Assembly: GCF_043290135.1 (NCBI RefSeq)
Contig: NC_134702.1
Location: 188,760,491-188,824,490 of the forward strand
Length of the DNA stretch: 64,000 nt
Source of the DNA: Rhipicephalus microplus
Taxonomy: Eukaryota; Arthropoda; Arachnida; Ixodida; Ixodidae
Direction of reading: 5' to 3'
The notes beneath the pieces are model-generated. The model had not been told where the DNA came from, did no database searches, and was given only the letters and a program-made list of their open reading frames with translations. Made by a program: the position numbers and the translations under genes. Each line of letters begins with the position of its first letter. Position 1 is the first letter of the stretch. Shown here one piece after another: positions 31,734 to 44,717 of this stretch.

Positions 31734-34700
31734 GTTACATCTGGAGCACTCATTAACGAGTTTCTTGGTGCTCTTCAGATTGTTCTAACAGTAAAATAAT
31801 TCATTAGCTAGAAGAAACAATGTCAACTCGTCATTGCTGCCTGGTACAGTTTTTTTTTCATTATTGAGAAAAGCCGCTTATCTCTATAGTCAAAGAAAAT
31901 GGCAACAATGTTCGATGAAATGTATTTCATGATATGCGCACCGGTAACTCGTGGTGCCGCAGTATTACAAAAGGCAATATAAAAAGATACCGCTAAAGTT
32001 GAGAGCGATTTGGAGGTGCCGGGAATTGAACTCGGGACTTCTCACATGCAAAGGGAGCGCTCTACCACTGAGCTGCACCCCCTTAACATCTGGAGCACTC
32101 ATTAACGAGTTTCTTGGTGCTCTTCAGATTGTTCTAACAGTAAAATAATTCATTAGCTGGAAGAAACAATGTCAACTCGTCATTGCTGCCTGGTACAGTT
32201 TTTTTTTCATTATTGAGAAAAGCCGCTTATCTCTATAGTCAAAGAAAATGGCAACAATGTTCGATGAAATGTATCTCATGATATGCGCACCGGTAACTCG
32301 TGGTGCCATAGTATTACAACAGGCAATAAAAAAAGATACCGCTAAAGTTGAGAGCGATTTCGAGGTGCCGGGGATTGAACTCGGGACTTCTCACATGCAA
32401 AGGGAGCGCTCTACCACTGAGCTGCACCCCCGTTACATCTGGAGCACTCATTAACGAGTTTCTTGGTGCTCTTCAGATTGTTCTAACAGTAAAATAATTC
32501 ATTAGCTGGAAGAAACAATGTCAACTCGTCATTGCTGCCTGATACAGTTTTTTTTCATTATTGAGAAAAGCCGCTTATCTCTATAGTCAAAGAAAATGGC
32601 AACAATGTTCGATGAAATGTATCTCATGATATGCGCACCGGTAACTCGTGGTGCCATAGTATTACAACAGGCAATAAAAAAAGATACCGCTAAAGTTGAG
32701 AGCGATTTCGAGGTGCCGGGGATTGAACTCGGGACTTCTCACATGCAAAGGGAGCGCTCTACCACTGAGCTGCACCCCCGTTACATCTGAAGCACTCATT
32801 AACGAGTTTCTTGGTGCTCTTCAGATTGTTCTAACAGTAAAATAATTCATTAGCTAGAAGAAACAATGTCAACTCGTCATTGCTGCCTGGTACAGTTTTT
32901 TTTTCATTATTGAGAAAAGCCGCTTATCTCTATAGTCAAAGAAAATGGCAACAATGTTCGATGAAATGTATCTCATGATATGCGCACCGGTAACTCGTGG
33001 TGCCATAGTATTACAACAGGCAATAAAAAAAGATACCGCTAAAGTTGAGAGCGATTTCGAGGTGCCGGGGATTGAACTCGGGACTTCTCACATGCAAAGG
33101 GAGCGCTCTACCACTGAGCTGCACCCCCGTTACATCTGGAGCACTCATTAACGAGTTTCTTGGTGCTCTTCAGATTGTTCTAACAGTAAAATAATTCATT
33201 AGCTGGAAGAAACAATGTCAACTCGTCATTGCTGCCTGATACAGTTTTTTTTTCATTATTGAGAAAAGCCGCTTATCTCTATAGTCAAAGAAAATGGCAA
33301 CAATGTTCGATGAAATGTATCTCATGATATGCGCACCGGTAACTCGTGGTGCCATAGTATTACAACAGGCAATAAAAAAAGATACCGCTAAAGTTGAGAG
33401 CGATTTCGAGGTGCCGGGGATTGAACTCGGGACTTCTCACATGCAAAGGGAGCGCTCCACCACTGAGCTGCACCCCCGTTACATCTGGAGCACTCATTAA
33501 CGAGTTTCTTGGTGCTCTTCAGATTGTTCTAACAGTAAAATAATTCATTAGCTGGAAGAAACAATGTCAACTCGTCATTGCTGCCTGGTACAGTTTTTTT
33601 TTCATTATTGAGAAAAGCCGCTTATCTCTATAGTCAAAGAAAATGGCAACAATGTTCGATGAAATGTATCTCATGATATGCGCACCGGTAACTCCTGGTG
33701 CCATAGTATTACAACAGGCAATAAAAAAAGATACCGCTAAAGTTGAGAGCGATTTCGAGGTGCCGGGGATTGAACTCGGGACTTCTCACATGCAAAGGGA
33801 GCGCTCTACCACTGAGCTGCACCCCCGTTACATCTGGAGCACTCATTAACGAGTTTCTTGGTGCTCTTCAGATTGTTCTAACAGTAAAATAATTCATTAG
33901 CTGGAAGAAACAATGTCAACTCGTCATTGCTGCCTGATACAGTTTTTTTTTTCATTATTGAGAAAAGCCGCTTATCTCTATAGTCAAAGAAAATGGCAAC
34001 AATGTTCGATGAAATGTATCTCATGATATGCGCACCGGTAACTCGTGGTGCCATAGTATTACAACAGGCAATAAAAAAAGATACCGCTAAAGTTGAGAGC
34101 GATTTCGAGGTGCCGGGGATTGAACTCGGGACTTCTCACATGCAAAGGGAGCGCTCTACCACTGAGCTGCACCCCCGTTACATCTGGAGCACTCATTAAC
34201 GAGTTTCTTGGTGCTCTTCAGATTGTTCTAACAGTAAAATAATTCATTAGCTGGAAGAAACAATGTCAACTCGTCATTGCTGCCTGATACAGTTTTTTTT
34301 CATTATTGAGAAAAGCCGCTTATCTCTATAGTCAAAGAAAATGGCAACAATGTTCGATGAAATGTATCTCATGATATGCGCACCGGTAACTCGTGGTGCC
34401 ATAGTATTACAACAGGCAATAAAAAAAGATACCGCTAAAGTTGAGAGCGATTTCGAGGTGCCGGGGATTGAACTCGGGACTTCTCACATGCAAAGGGAGC
34501 GCTCTACCACTGAGCTGCACCCCCGTTACATCTGGAGCACTCATTAACGAGTTTGTTGGTGCTCTTCAGATTGTTCTAACAGTAAAATAATTCATTAGCT
34601 GGAAGAAACAATGTCAACTCGTCATTGCTGCCTGGTACAGTTTTTTTTTCATTATTGAGAAAAGCCGCTTATCTCTATAGTCAAAGAAAATGGCAACAAT

Positions 34701-37700
34701 GTTCGATGAAATGTATCTCATGATATGCGCACCGGTAACTCGTGGTGCCATAGTATTACAACAGGCAATAAAAAAAGATACCGCTAAAGTTGAGAGCGAT
34801 TTCGAGGTGCCGGGGATTGAACTCGGGACTTCTCACATGCAAAGGGAGCGCTCTACCACTGAGCTGCACCCCCGTTACATCTGGAGCACTCATTAACGAG
34901 TTTCTTGGTGCTCTTCAGATTGTTCTAACAGTAAAATAATTCATTAGCTGGAAGAAACAATGTCAACTCGTCATTGCTGCCTGATACAGTTTTTTTTTCA
35001 TTATTGAGAAAAGCCGCTTATCTCTATAGTCAAAGAAAATGGCAACAATGTTCGATGAAATGTATCTCATGATATGCGCACCGGTAACTCGTGGTGCCGT
35101 AGTATTACAAAAGGCAATATAAAAAGATACCGCTAAAGTTGAGAGCGATTTGGAGGTGCCAGGAATTGAACTCGGGACTTCTCACATGCAAAGGGAGCGC
35201 TCTACCACTGAGCTGCACCCCCGTTACATCTGGAGCACTCATTAACGAGTTTCTTGGTGCTCTTCAGATTGTTCTAACAGTAAAATAATTCATTAGCTAG
35301 AAGAAACAATGTCAACTCGTCATTGCTGCCTGGTACAGTTTTTTTTCATTATTGAGAAAAGCCGCTTATCTCTATAGTCAAAGAAAATGGCAACAATGTT
35401 CGATGAAATGTATCTCATGATATGCGCACCGGTAACTCGTGGTGCCGTAGTATTACAAAAGGCAATATAAAAAGATACCGCTAAAGTTGAGAGCGATTTG
35501 GATGTGCCGGGAATTGAACTCGGGACTTCTCACACGCAAAGGGAGCGCTCTACCACTGAGCTGCACCCCCGTTACATCTGGAGCACTCATTAACGAGTTT
35601 CTTGGTGCTCTTCAGATTGTTCTAACAGTAAAATAATTCATTAGCTGGAAGAAACAATGTCAACTCGTCATTGCTGCCTGATACAGTTTTTTTTATTATT
35701 GAGAAAAGCCGCTTATCTCTATAGTCAAAGAAAATGGCAACAATGTTCGATGAAATGTATTTCATGATATGCGCACCGGTAACTCGTGGTGCCATAGTAT
35801 TACAACAGGCAATAAAAAAAGATACCGCTAAAGTTGAGAGCGATTTCGAGGTGCCGGGGATTGAACTCGGGACTTCTCACATGCAAAGGGAGCGCTCTAC
35901 CACTGAGCTGCACCCCCGTTACATCTGGAGCACTCATTAACGAGTTTCTTGGTGCTCTTCAGATTGTTCTAACAGTAAAATAATTCATTAGCTAGAAGAA
36001 ACAATGTCAACTTGTCATTGCTGCCTGGTACAGTTTTTTTTCATTATTGAGAAAAGCCGCTTATCTCTATAGTCAAAGAAAATGGCAACGATGTTCGATG
36101 AAATGTATTTCATGATATGCGCACCGGTAACTCGTGGTGCCATAGTATTACCACAGGCAATAAAAAAAGATACCGCTAAAGTTGAGAGCGATTTCGAGGT
36201 GCCGGGGATTGAACCCGTGACTTCTCACATGCAAAGGGAGCGCTCTACCACTGAGCTACACCCCCTTAACATCCGGTGCACTCATTAACGAGTTTCTTGG
36301 TGCTCTTCAGATTGTTCTAACAGTAAAATAATTCATTTGCTGGAAGAAACAATGTCAACTCGTCATTGCTGCCTGATACAGTTTTTTTTCATTATTGAGA
36401 AAAGCCGCTTATCTTTATAGTCAAAGAAAATGGCAACAATGTTCGATGAAATGTATTTCATGATATGCGCACCGGTAACTCGTGGTGCCATAGTATTACC
36501 ACAGGCAATAAAAAAAGATACCGCTAAAGTTGAGAGCGATTTCGAGGTGCCGGGGATTGAACCCGTGACTTCTCACATGCAAAGGGAGCGCTCTACCACT
36601 GAGCTACACCCCCTTAACATCCGGTGCACTCATTAACGAGTTTCTTGGTGCTCTTCAGATTGTTCTAACAGTAAAACAATTCATTAGCTGGAAGAAACAA
36701 TGTCAACTCGTCATTGCTGCCTGTTACAGTTTTTTTTTCATTATTGAGAAAAGCCGCTTATCTCTATAGTCAAAGAAAATGGCAACAATGTTCGATGAAA
36801 TGTATTTCATGATATGCGCACCGGTAACTCGTGGTGCCATAGTATTACAACAGGCAATAAAAAAAGATACCGCTAAAGTTGAGAGCGATTTCGAGGTGCC
36901 GGGGATTGAACTCGGGACTTCTCACATGCAAAGGGAGCGCTCTACCACTGAGCTACACCCCCTTAACATCCGGTGCACTCATTAACGAGTTTCTTGGTGC
37001 TCTTCAGATTGTTCTAACAGTAAAATAATTCATTAGCTGGAAGAAACAATGTCAACTCGTCATTGCTGCCTGATACAGTTTTTTTTCATTATTGAGAAAA
37101 GCCGCTTATCTCTATAGTCAAAGAAAATGGCAACAATGTTCGATGAAATGTATTTCATGATATGCGCACCGGTAACTCGTGGTGCCGTAGTATTACAAAA
37201 GGCAATATAAAAAGATACCGCTAAAGTTGAGAGCGATTTCGAGGTGCCGGGGATTGAACTCGGGACTTCTCACATGCAAAGGGAGCGCTCTACCACTGAG
37301 CTACACCCCCTTAACATCCGGTGCACTCATTAACGAGTTTCTTGGTGCTCTTCAGATTGTTCTAACAGTAAAATAATTCATTAGCTGGAAGAAACAATGT
37401 CAACTCGTCATTGCTGCCTGATACAGTTTTTTTTCATTATTGAGAAAAGCCGCTTATCTCTATAGTCAAAGAAAATGGCAACAATGTTCGATGAAATGTA
37501 TTTCATGATATGCGCACCGGTAACTCGTGGTGCCATAGTATTACAACAGGCAATATAAAAAGATACCGCTAAAGTTGAGAGCGATTTCGAGGTGCCGGGG
37601 ATTGAACTCGGGACTTCTCACATGCAAAGGGAGCGCTCTACCACTGAGCTACACCCCCTTAACATCCGGTGCACTCATTAACGAGTTTCTTGGTGCTCTT

Positions 37701-40700
37701 CAGATTGTTCTAACAGTTAAATAATTCATTAGCTGGAAGAAACAATGTCAACTCGTCATTGCTGCCTGATACAGTTTTTTTTCATTATTGAGAAAAGCCG
37801 CTTATCTCTATAGTCAAAGAAAATGGCAACAATGTTCGATGAAATGTATTTCATGATATGCGCACCGGTAACTCGTGGTGCCATAGTATTACAACAGGCA
37901 ATATAAAAAGATACCGCTAAAGTTGAGAGCGATTTCGAGGTGCCGGGGATTGAACTCGGGACTTCTCACATGCAAAGGGAGCGCTCTACCACTGAGCTAC
38001 ACCCCCTTAACATCCGGTGCACTCATTAACGAGTTTCTTGGTGCTCTTCAGATTGTTCTAACAGTAAAATAATTCATTAGCTGGAAGAAACAATGTCAAC
38101 TCGTCATTGCTGCCTGATACAGTTTTTTTTCATTATTGAGAAAAGCCGCTTATCTCTATAGTCAAAGAAAATGGCAACAATGTTCAATGAAATGTATTTC
38201 ATGATATGCGCACCGGTAACTCGTGGTGCCGTAGTATTACAAAAGGCAATATAAAAAGATACCGCTAAAGTTGAGAGCGATTTCGAGGTGCCGGGGATTG
38301 AACTCGGGACTTCTCACATGCAAAGGGAGCGCTCTACCACTGAGCTACACCCCCTTAACATCCGGTGCACTCATTAACGAGTTTCTTGGTGCTCTTCAGA
38401 TTGTTCTAACAGTTAAATAATTCATTAGCTGGAAGAAACAATGTCAACTCGTCATTGCTGCCTGATACAGTTTTTTTTTCATTATTGAGAAAAGCCGCTT
38501 ATCTCTATAGTCAAAGAAAATGGCAACAATGTTCGATGAAATGTATTTCATGATATGCGCACCGGTAACTCGTGGTGCCATAGTATTACAACAGGCAATA
38601 TAAAAAGATACCGCTAAAGTTGAGAGCGATTTCGAGGTGCCGGGGATTGAACTCGGGACTTCTCACATGCAAAGGGAGCGCTCTACCACTGAGCTACACC
38701 CCCTTAACATCCGGTGCACTCATTAACGAGTTTCTTGGTGCTCTTCAGATTGTTCTAACAGTAAAATAATTCATTAGCTGGAAGAAACAATGTCAACTCG
38801 TCATTGCTGCCTGATACAGTTTTTTTCATTATTGAGAAAAGCCGCTTATCTCTATAGTCAAAGAAAATGGCAACAATGTTCGATGAAATGTATTTCATGA
38901 TATGCGCACCGGTAACTCGTGGTGCCGTAGTATTACAAAAGGCAATATAAAAAGATACCGCTAAAGTTGAGAGCGATTTCGAGGTGCCGGGGATTGAACT
39001 CGGGACTTCTCACATGCAAAGGGAGCGCTCTACCACTGAGCTACACCCCCTTAACATCCGGTGCACTCATTAACGAGTTTCTTGGTGCTCTTCAGATTGT
39101 TCTAACAGTAAAATAATTCATTAGCTGGAAGAAACAATGTCAACTCGTCATTGCTGCCTGATACAGTTTTTTTTCATTATTGAGAAAAGCCGCTTATCTC
39201 TATAGTCAAAGAAAATGGCAACAATGTTCGATGAAATGTATTTCATGATATGCGCACCGGTAACTCGTGGTGCCATAGTATTACAACAGGCAATATAAAA
39301 AGATACCGCTAAAGTTGAGAGCGATTTCGAGGTGCCGGGGATTGAACTCGGGACTTCTCACATGCAAAGGGAGTGCTCTACCACTGAGCTACACCCCCTT
39401 AACATCCGGTGCACTCATTAACGAGTTTCTTGGTGCTCTTCAGATTGTTCTGACAGTTAAATAATTCATTAGCTGGAAGAAACAATGTCAACTCGTCATT
39501 GCTGCCTGATACAGTTTTTTTTCATTATTGAGAAAAGCCGCTTATCTCTATAGTCAAAGAAAATGGCAACAATGTTCGATGAAATGTATTTCATGATATG
39601 CGCACCGGTAACTCGTGGTGCCATAGTATTACAACAGGCAATATAAAAAGATACCGCTAAAGTTGAGAGCGATTTCGAGGTGCCGGGGATTGAACTCGGG
39701 ACTTCTCACATGCAAAGGGAGCGCTCTACCACTGAGCTACACCCCCTTAACATCCGGTGCACTCATTAACGAGTTTCTTGGTGCTCTTCAGATTGTTCTA
39801 ACAGTAAAATAATTCATTAGCTGGAAGAAACAATGTCAACTCGTCATTGCTGCCTGATACAGTTTTTTTTCATTATTGAGAAAAGCCGCTTATCTCTATA
39901 GTCAAAGAAAATGGCAACAATGTTCGATGAAATGTATTTCATGATATGCGCACCGGTAACTCGTGGTGCCGTAGTATTACAAAAGGCAATATAAAAAGAT
40001 ACCGCTAAAGTTGAGAGCGATTTGGAGGTGCCGGGGATTGAACGCGTGACTTCTCACATGCAAAGGGAGCGCTCTACCACTGAGCTACACCCCCTTAACA
40101 TCCGGTGCACTCATTAACGAGTTTCTTGGTGCTCTTCAGATTGTTCTAACAGTAAAATAATTCATTACTTGGAAGAAACAATGTCAACTCGTCATTGCTG
40201 CCTGATAAAGTTTTTTTTCATTATTGAGAAAAGCCGCTTATCTCTATAGTCAAAGAAAATGGCAACAATGTTCGATGAAATGTATTTCATGATATGCGCA
40301 CCGGTAACTCGTGGTGCCATAGTATTACAACAGGCAATAAAAAAAGATACCGCTAAAGTTGAGAGCGATTTCGAGGTGCCGGGGATTGAACTCGGGACTT
40401 CTCACATGCAAAGGGAGCGCTCTACCACTGAGCTACACCCCCTTAACATCCGGTGCACTCATTAACGAGTTTCTTGGTGCTCATCAGATTGTTCTAACAG
40501 TAAAATAATTCATTAGCTGGAAGAAACAATGTCAACTCGTCATTGCTGCCTGATACAGTTTTTTTTCATTATTGAGAAAAGCCGCTTATCTCTATAGTCA
40601 AATAAAATGGCAACAATGTTCGATGAAGTGTATTTCATGATATGCGCACCGGTAACTCGTGGTGCCGTAGTATTACAACAGGCAATATAAAAACATACCG

Positions 40701-43700
40701 CTAAAGTTGAGAGCGATTTCGAGGTGCCGGGGATTGAACTCGGGACTTCTCACATGCAAAGGGAGCGCTCTACCACTGAGCTACACCCCCTTAACATCCG
40801 GTGCACTCATTAACGAGTTTCTTGGTGCTCTTCAGATTGTTCTAACAGTAAAATAATTCATTAGCTGGAAGAAACAATGTCAACTCGTCATTGCTGCCTG
40901 ATACAGTTTTTTTCATTATTGAGAAAAGCCGCTTATCTCTATAGTCAAAGAAAATGGCAACAATGTTCGATGAAATGTATTTCATGATATGCGCACCGGT
41001 AACTCGTGGTGCCATAGTATTACAACAGGCAATAAAAAAAGATACCACTAAAGTTGAGAGCGATTTCGAGGTGCCGGGGATTGAACTCGGGACTTCTCAC
41101 ATGCAAAGGGAGCACTCTACCACTGAGCTACACCCCCTTAACATCCGGTGCACTCATTAACGAGTTTCTTGGTGCTCTTCAGATTGTTCTAACAGTAAAA
41201 TAATTCATTAGCTGGAAGAAACAATGTCAACTCGTCATTGCTGCCTGATACAGTTTTTTTTCATTATTGAGAAAAGCCGCTTATCTCTATAGTCAAAGAA
41301 AATGGCAACAATGTTTGATGAAATGTATTTCATGATATGCGCACCGGTAACTCGTGGTGCCGTAGTATTACAACAGGCAATATAAAAAGATACCGCTAAA
41401 GTTGAGAGCGATTTGGAGGTGCCGGGGATTGAACTCGGGACTTCTCACATGCAAAGGGAGCGCTCTACCACTGAGCTACACCCCCGTTACATCTGGAGCA
41501 CTCATTAACGAGTTTCTTGGTGCTCATCAGATTGTTCTAACAGTAAAATAATTCATTAGCTGGAAGAAACAATGTCAACTCGTCATTGCTGCCTGATACA
41601 GTTTTTTTCATTATTGAGAAAAGCCGCTTATCTCTATAGTCAAAGAAAATGGCAACAATGTTTGATGAAATGTATTTCATGATATGCGCACCGGTAACTC
41701 GTGGTGCCGTAGTATTACAACAGGCAATATAAAAAGATACCGCTAAAGTCGAGAGCGATTTGGAGGTGCCGGGGATTGAACCCGTGACTTCTCACATGCA
41801 AAGGGAGCGCTCTACCACTGAGCTACACCCCCGTTACATCTGGAGCACTCATTAACGAGTTTCTTGGTGCTCTTCAGATTGTTCTAACAGTAAAATAATT
41901 CATTAGCTGGAAGAAACAATGTCAACTCGTCATTGCTGCCTGATACAGTTTTTTTTCATTATTGAGAAAAGCCGCTTATCTCTATAGTCAAAGAAAATGG
42001 CAACAATGTTTGATGAAATGTATTTCATGATATGCACACCGGTAACTCGTGGTGCCGTAGTATTACAACAGGCAATATAAAAAGATACCGCTAAAGTTGA
42101 GAGCGATTTGGAGGTGCCGGGGATTGAACCCGTGACTTCTCACATGCAAAGGGAGCGCTCTACCACTGAGCTACACCCCCGTTACATCTGGAGCACTCAT
42201 TAACGAGTTTCTTGGTGCTCTTCAGATTGTTCTAACAGTAAAATAATTCATTAGCTGGAAGAAACAATGTCAACTCGTCATTGCTGCCTGATACAGTTTT
42301 TTTCATTATTGAGAAAAGCCGCTTATCTCTATAGTCAAAGAAAATGGCAACAATGTTTGATGAAATGTATTTCATGATATGCGCACCGGTAACTCGTGGT
42401 GCCGTAGTATTACAACAGGCAATATAAAAAGATACCGCTAAAGTTGAGAGCGATTTGGAGGTGCCGGGGATTGAACTCGGGACTTCTCACATGCAAAGGG
42501 AGCGCTCTACCACTGAGCTACACCCCCGTTACATCTGGAGCACTCATTAACGAGTTTCTTGGTGCTCATCAGATTGTTCTAACAGTAAAATAATTCATTA
42601 GCTTGAAGAAACAATGTCAACTCGTCATTGCTGCCTGATACAGTTTTTTTCATTATTGAGAAAAGCCGCTTATCTCTATAGTCAAAGAAAATGGCAACAA
42701 TGTTTGATGAAATGTATTTCATGATATGCGCACCGGTAACTCGCGGTGCCGTAGTATTACAACAGGCAATATAAAAAGATACCGCTAAAGTTGAGAGCGA
42801 TTTCGAGGTGCCGGGGATTGAACTCGGGACTTCTCACATGCAAAGGGAGCGCTCTACCACTGAGCTACACCCCCTTAACATCCGGTGCACTCATTAACAA
42901 GTTTCTTGGTGCTCTTCAGATTGTTCTAACAGTAAAATAATTCATTAGCTGGAAGAAACAATGTCATCTCGTCATTGCTGCCTGATACAGTTTTTTTTCA
43001 TTATTGAGAAAAGCCGCTTATCTCTATAGTCAAAGAAAATGGCAACAATGTTCGATGAAATGTATTTCATGATATGCGCACCGGTAACTCGTGGTGCCAT
43101 AGTATTACAACAGGCAATAAAAAAAGATACCGCTAAAGTTGAGAGCGATTTCGAGGTGCCGGGGATTGAACTCGGGACTTCTCACATGCAAAGGGAGCGC
43201 TCTACCACTGAGCTACACCCCCTTAACATCCGGTGCACTCATTAACGAGTTTCTTGGTGCTCTTCAGATTGTTCTAACAGTAAAATAATTCATTAGCTGG
43301 AAGAAACAATGTCAACTCGTCATTGCTGCCTGATACAGTTTTTTTCATTATTGAGAAAAGCCGCTTATCTCTAAAGTCAAAGAAAATGGCAACAATGTTC
43401 GATGAAATGTATTTCATGATATGCGCACCGGTAACTCGTGGTGCCGTAGTATTACAACAGGCAATATAAAAAGATACCGCTAAAGTTGAGAGCGATTTCG
43501 AGGTGCCGGGGATTGAACTCGGGACTTCTCACATGCAAAGCGAGCGCTCTACCACTGAGCTACACCCCCTTAACATCCGGTGCACTCATTAACGAGTTTC
43601 TTGGTGCTCATCAGCTTGTTCTAACAATAAAATAAATTATTAGTTGAAATAAACAAAATCATCTCGTCATTGCTGCCTGATACAGTTTTTTCATCATTGA

Positions 43701-44524
43701 GAAAAGCCGCATAATTTTATAGTCTAAGGAAATGGCAGCGATGTTCGATAAGATGTATTTTATGACATACGCACCGGTAACTCGTGGTGCCGTAGTATTA
43801 AAACAGGCAATAAAAATGATACCGCTAAAGTTGAGAGCGATTTGAATGTGCCGGGGATTGAACCCGGGACTTCTCACATGCAAAGGGAGCGCTCTACCAC
43901 TGAGATACACCCCCTTAACATCCGGTGCACTTATTAACGAGTTTCTTGGTGCTCATCAGCTTGTTCTAACAATAAAATAATTCATTAGTTGAAATAAACA
44001 AAATCATCTCGTCATTGCTGCCTGATACAGTTTTTTCATCATTGAGGAAAGCCGCATAATTTTATAGTCTAAGGAAATGGCAGCGATGTTCGATAAGATG
44101 TATTTTACGACATACGCACCGGTAACTCGTGGTGCCGTAGTATTAAAACAGGCAATAAAAATGATACCGCTAAAGTTGAGAGCGATTTGAATGTGCCGGG
44201 GATATAACCCGGGACTTCTCACATGCAAAGGGAGCGCTCTACCACTGAGATACACCCCCTTAACATCCGGTGCACTTATTAACGAGTTTCTTGGTGCTCA
44301 TCAGCTTGTTCTAACAATAAAATATTTCATTAGTTGAAATAAACAAAATCATCTCGTCATTGCTGCCTGATACAGTTTTTTCATCATTGAGGAAAGCCGC
44401 ATAATTTTATAGTCTAAGGAAATGGCAGCGATGTTCGATAAGATGTATTTTATGACATACGCACCGGTAACTCGTGGTGCCGTAGTATTACAATAAAAAG
44501 ATACCGCTAAAGTCAAGAGCAATT

Positions 44525-44596
44525 TCGAGGTGCCGGGGTTTGAACCCGGGACTTCTCACATGCAAAGCGAGCGCTCTACCACTGAGCTACACCCCC
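44525..44596 (-). pseudogene. tRNA-Ala(UGC)-like head at the 3' junction of LINE copy B
   Basis: Complete 72-nt head with canonical TTCAAAC T-loop, paired T, D and anticodon stems and G3:U70. The 1:72 pair is G-G. The LINE poly(A) end joins it at its first base, so the insertion left this head whole by target duplication. Confidence 0.65.
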
Positions 44597-44717
44597 CTTT
44601 TTTTTCTTTATTACCTGTTTCGCACAAGGTACACACATCAATATAAGTCACTGTAAAGAGTAACATACAAACAGAAGTGATGACAAAAAAGCCGCGGAAC
44701 TATCAGTGGTTACAGTG

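Larger units (their letters stand above)
29296..44597 (-). repeat. Main tRNA-Ala-derived satellite array, about 44 units of 346-350 bp
   Basis: The block ATGGCAACAATGTTCGATGA and variants recur at 346-350 bp from 29473 to 44422, about 44 times, all in one direction. Each unit holds a minus-strand tRNA-Ala-like head beginning about 112 bp right of that block, an A5 or A7 run, a T8-T10 run and a spacer. Neighbouring units are nearly identical, whereas the edge units (29.4-30.0 kb and 43.7-44.5 kb) resemble the 49-62 kb blocks, as expected if unequal exchange homogenises the middle. Typical middle heads are decayed: 1:72 is G-G, 52:62 is A-C, and many have U8 changed. No host coding function is seen. 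Confidence 0.95.

Noticed and set aside
31550..43245. Recurrent 68-codon plus-strand frame (MATMFDEMY... type), and 85-codon versions at 49-62 kb
   Set aside because: They run antisense across spacer and tRNA head, recur only because the satellite repeats, are broken in many units, and have no domain. I treat them as repeat artefacts.
29296..44597. CRISPR-like regular repeat
   Set aside because: The entire 348-bp unit repeats; there are no unique spacers, and the setting is eukaryotic transposon-rich DNA.
29296..44597. Series of independent tRNA-derived SINE insertions
   Set aside because: Units are head-to-tail at constant period without TSDs or poly(A) ends at the joins, so tandem amplification fits better.
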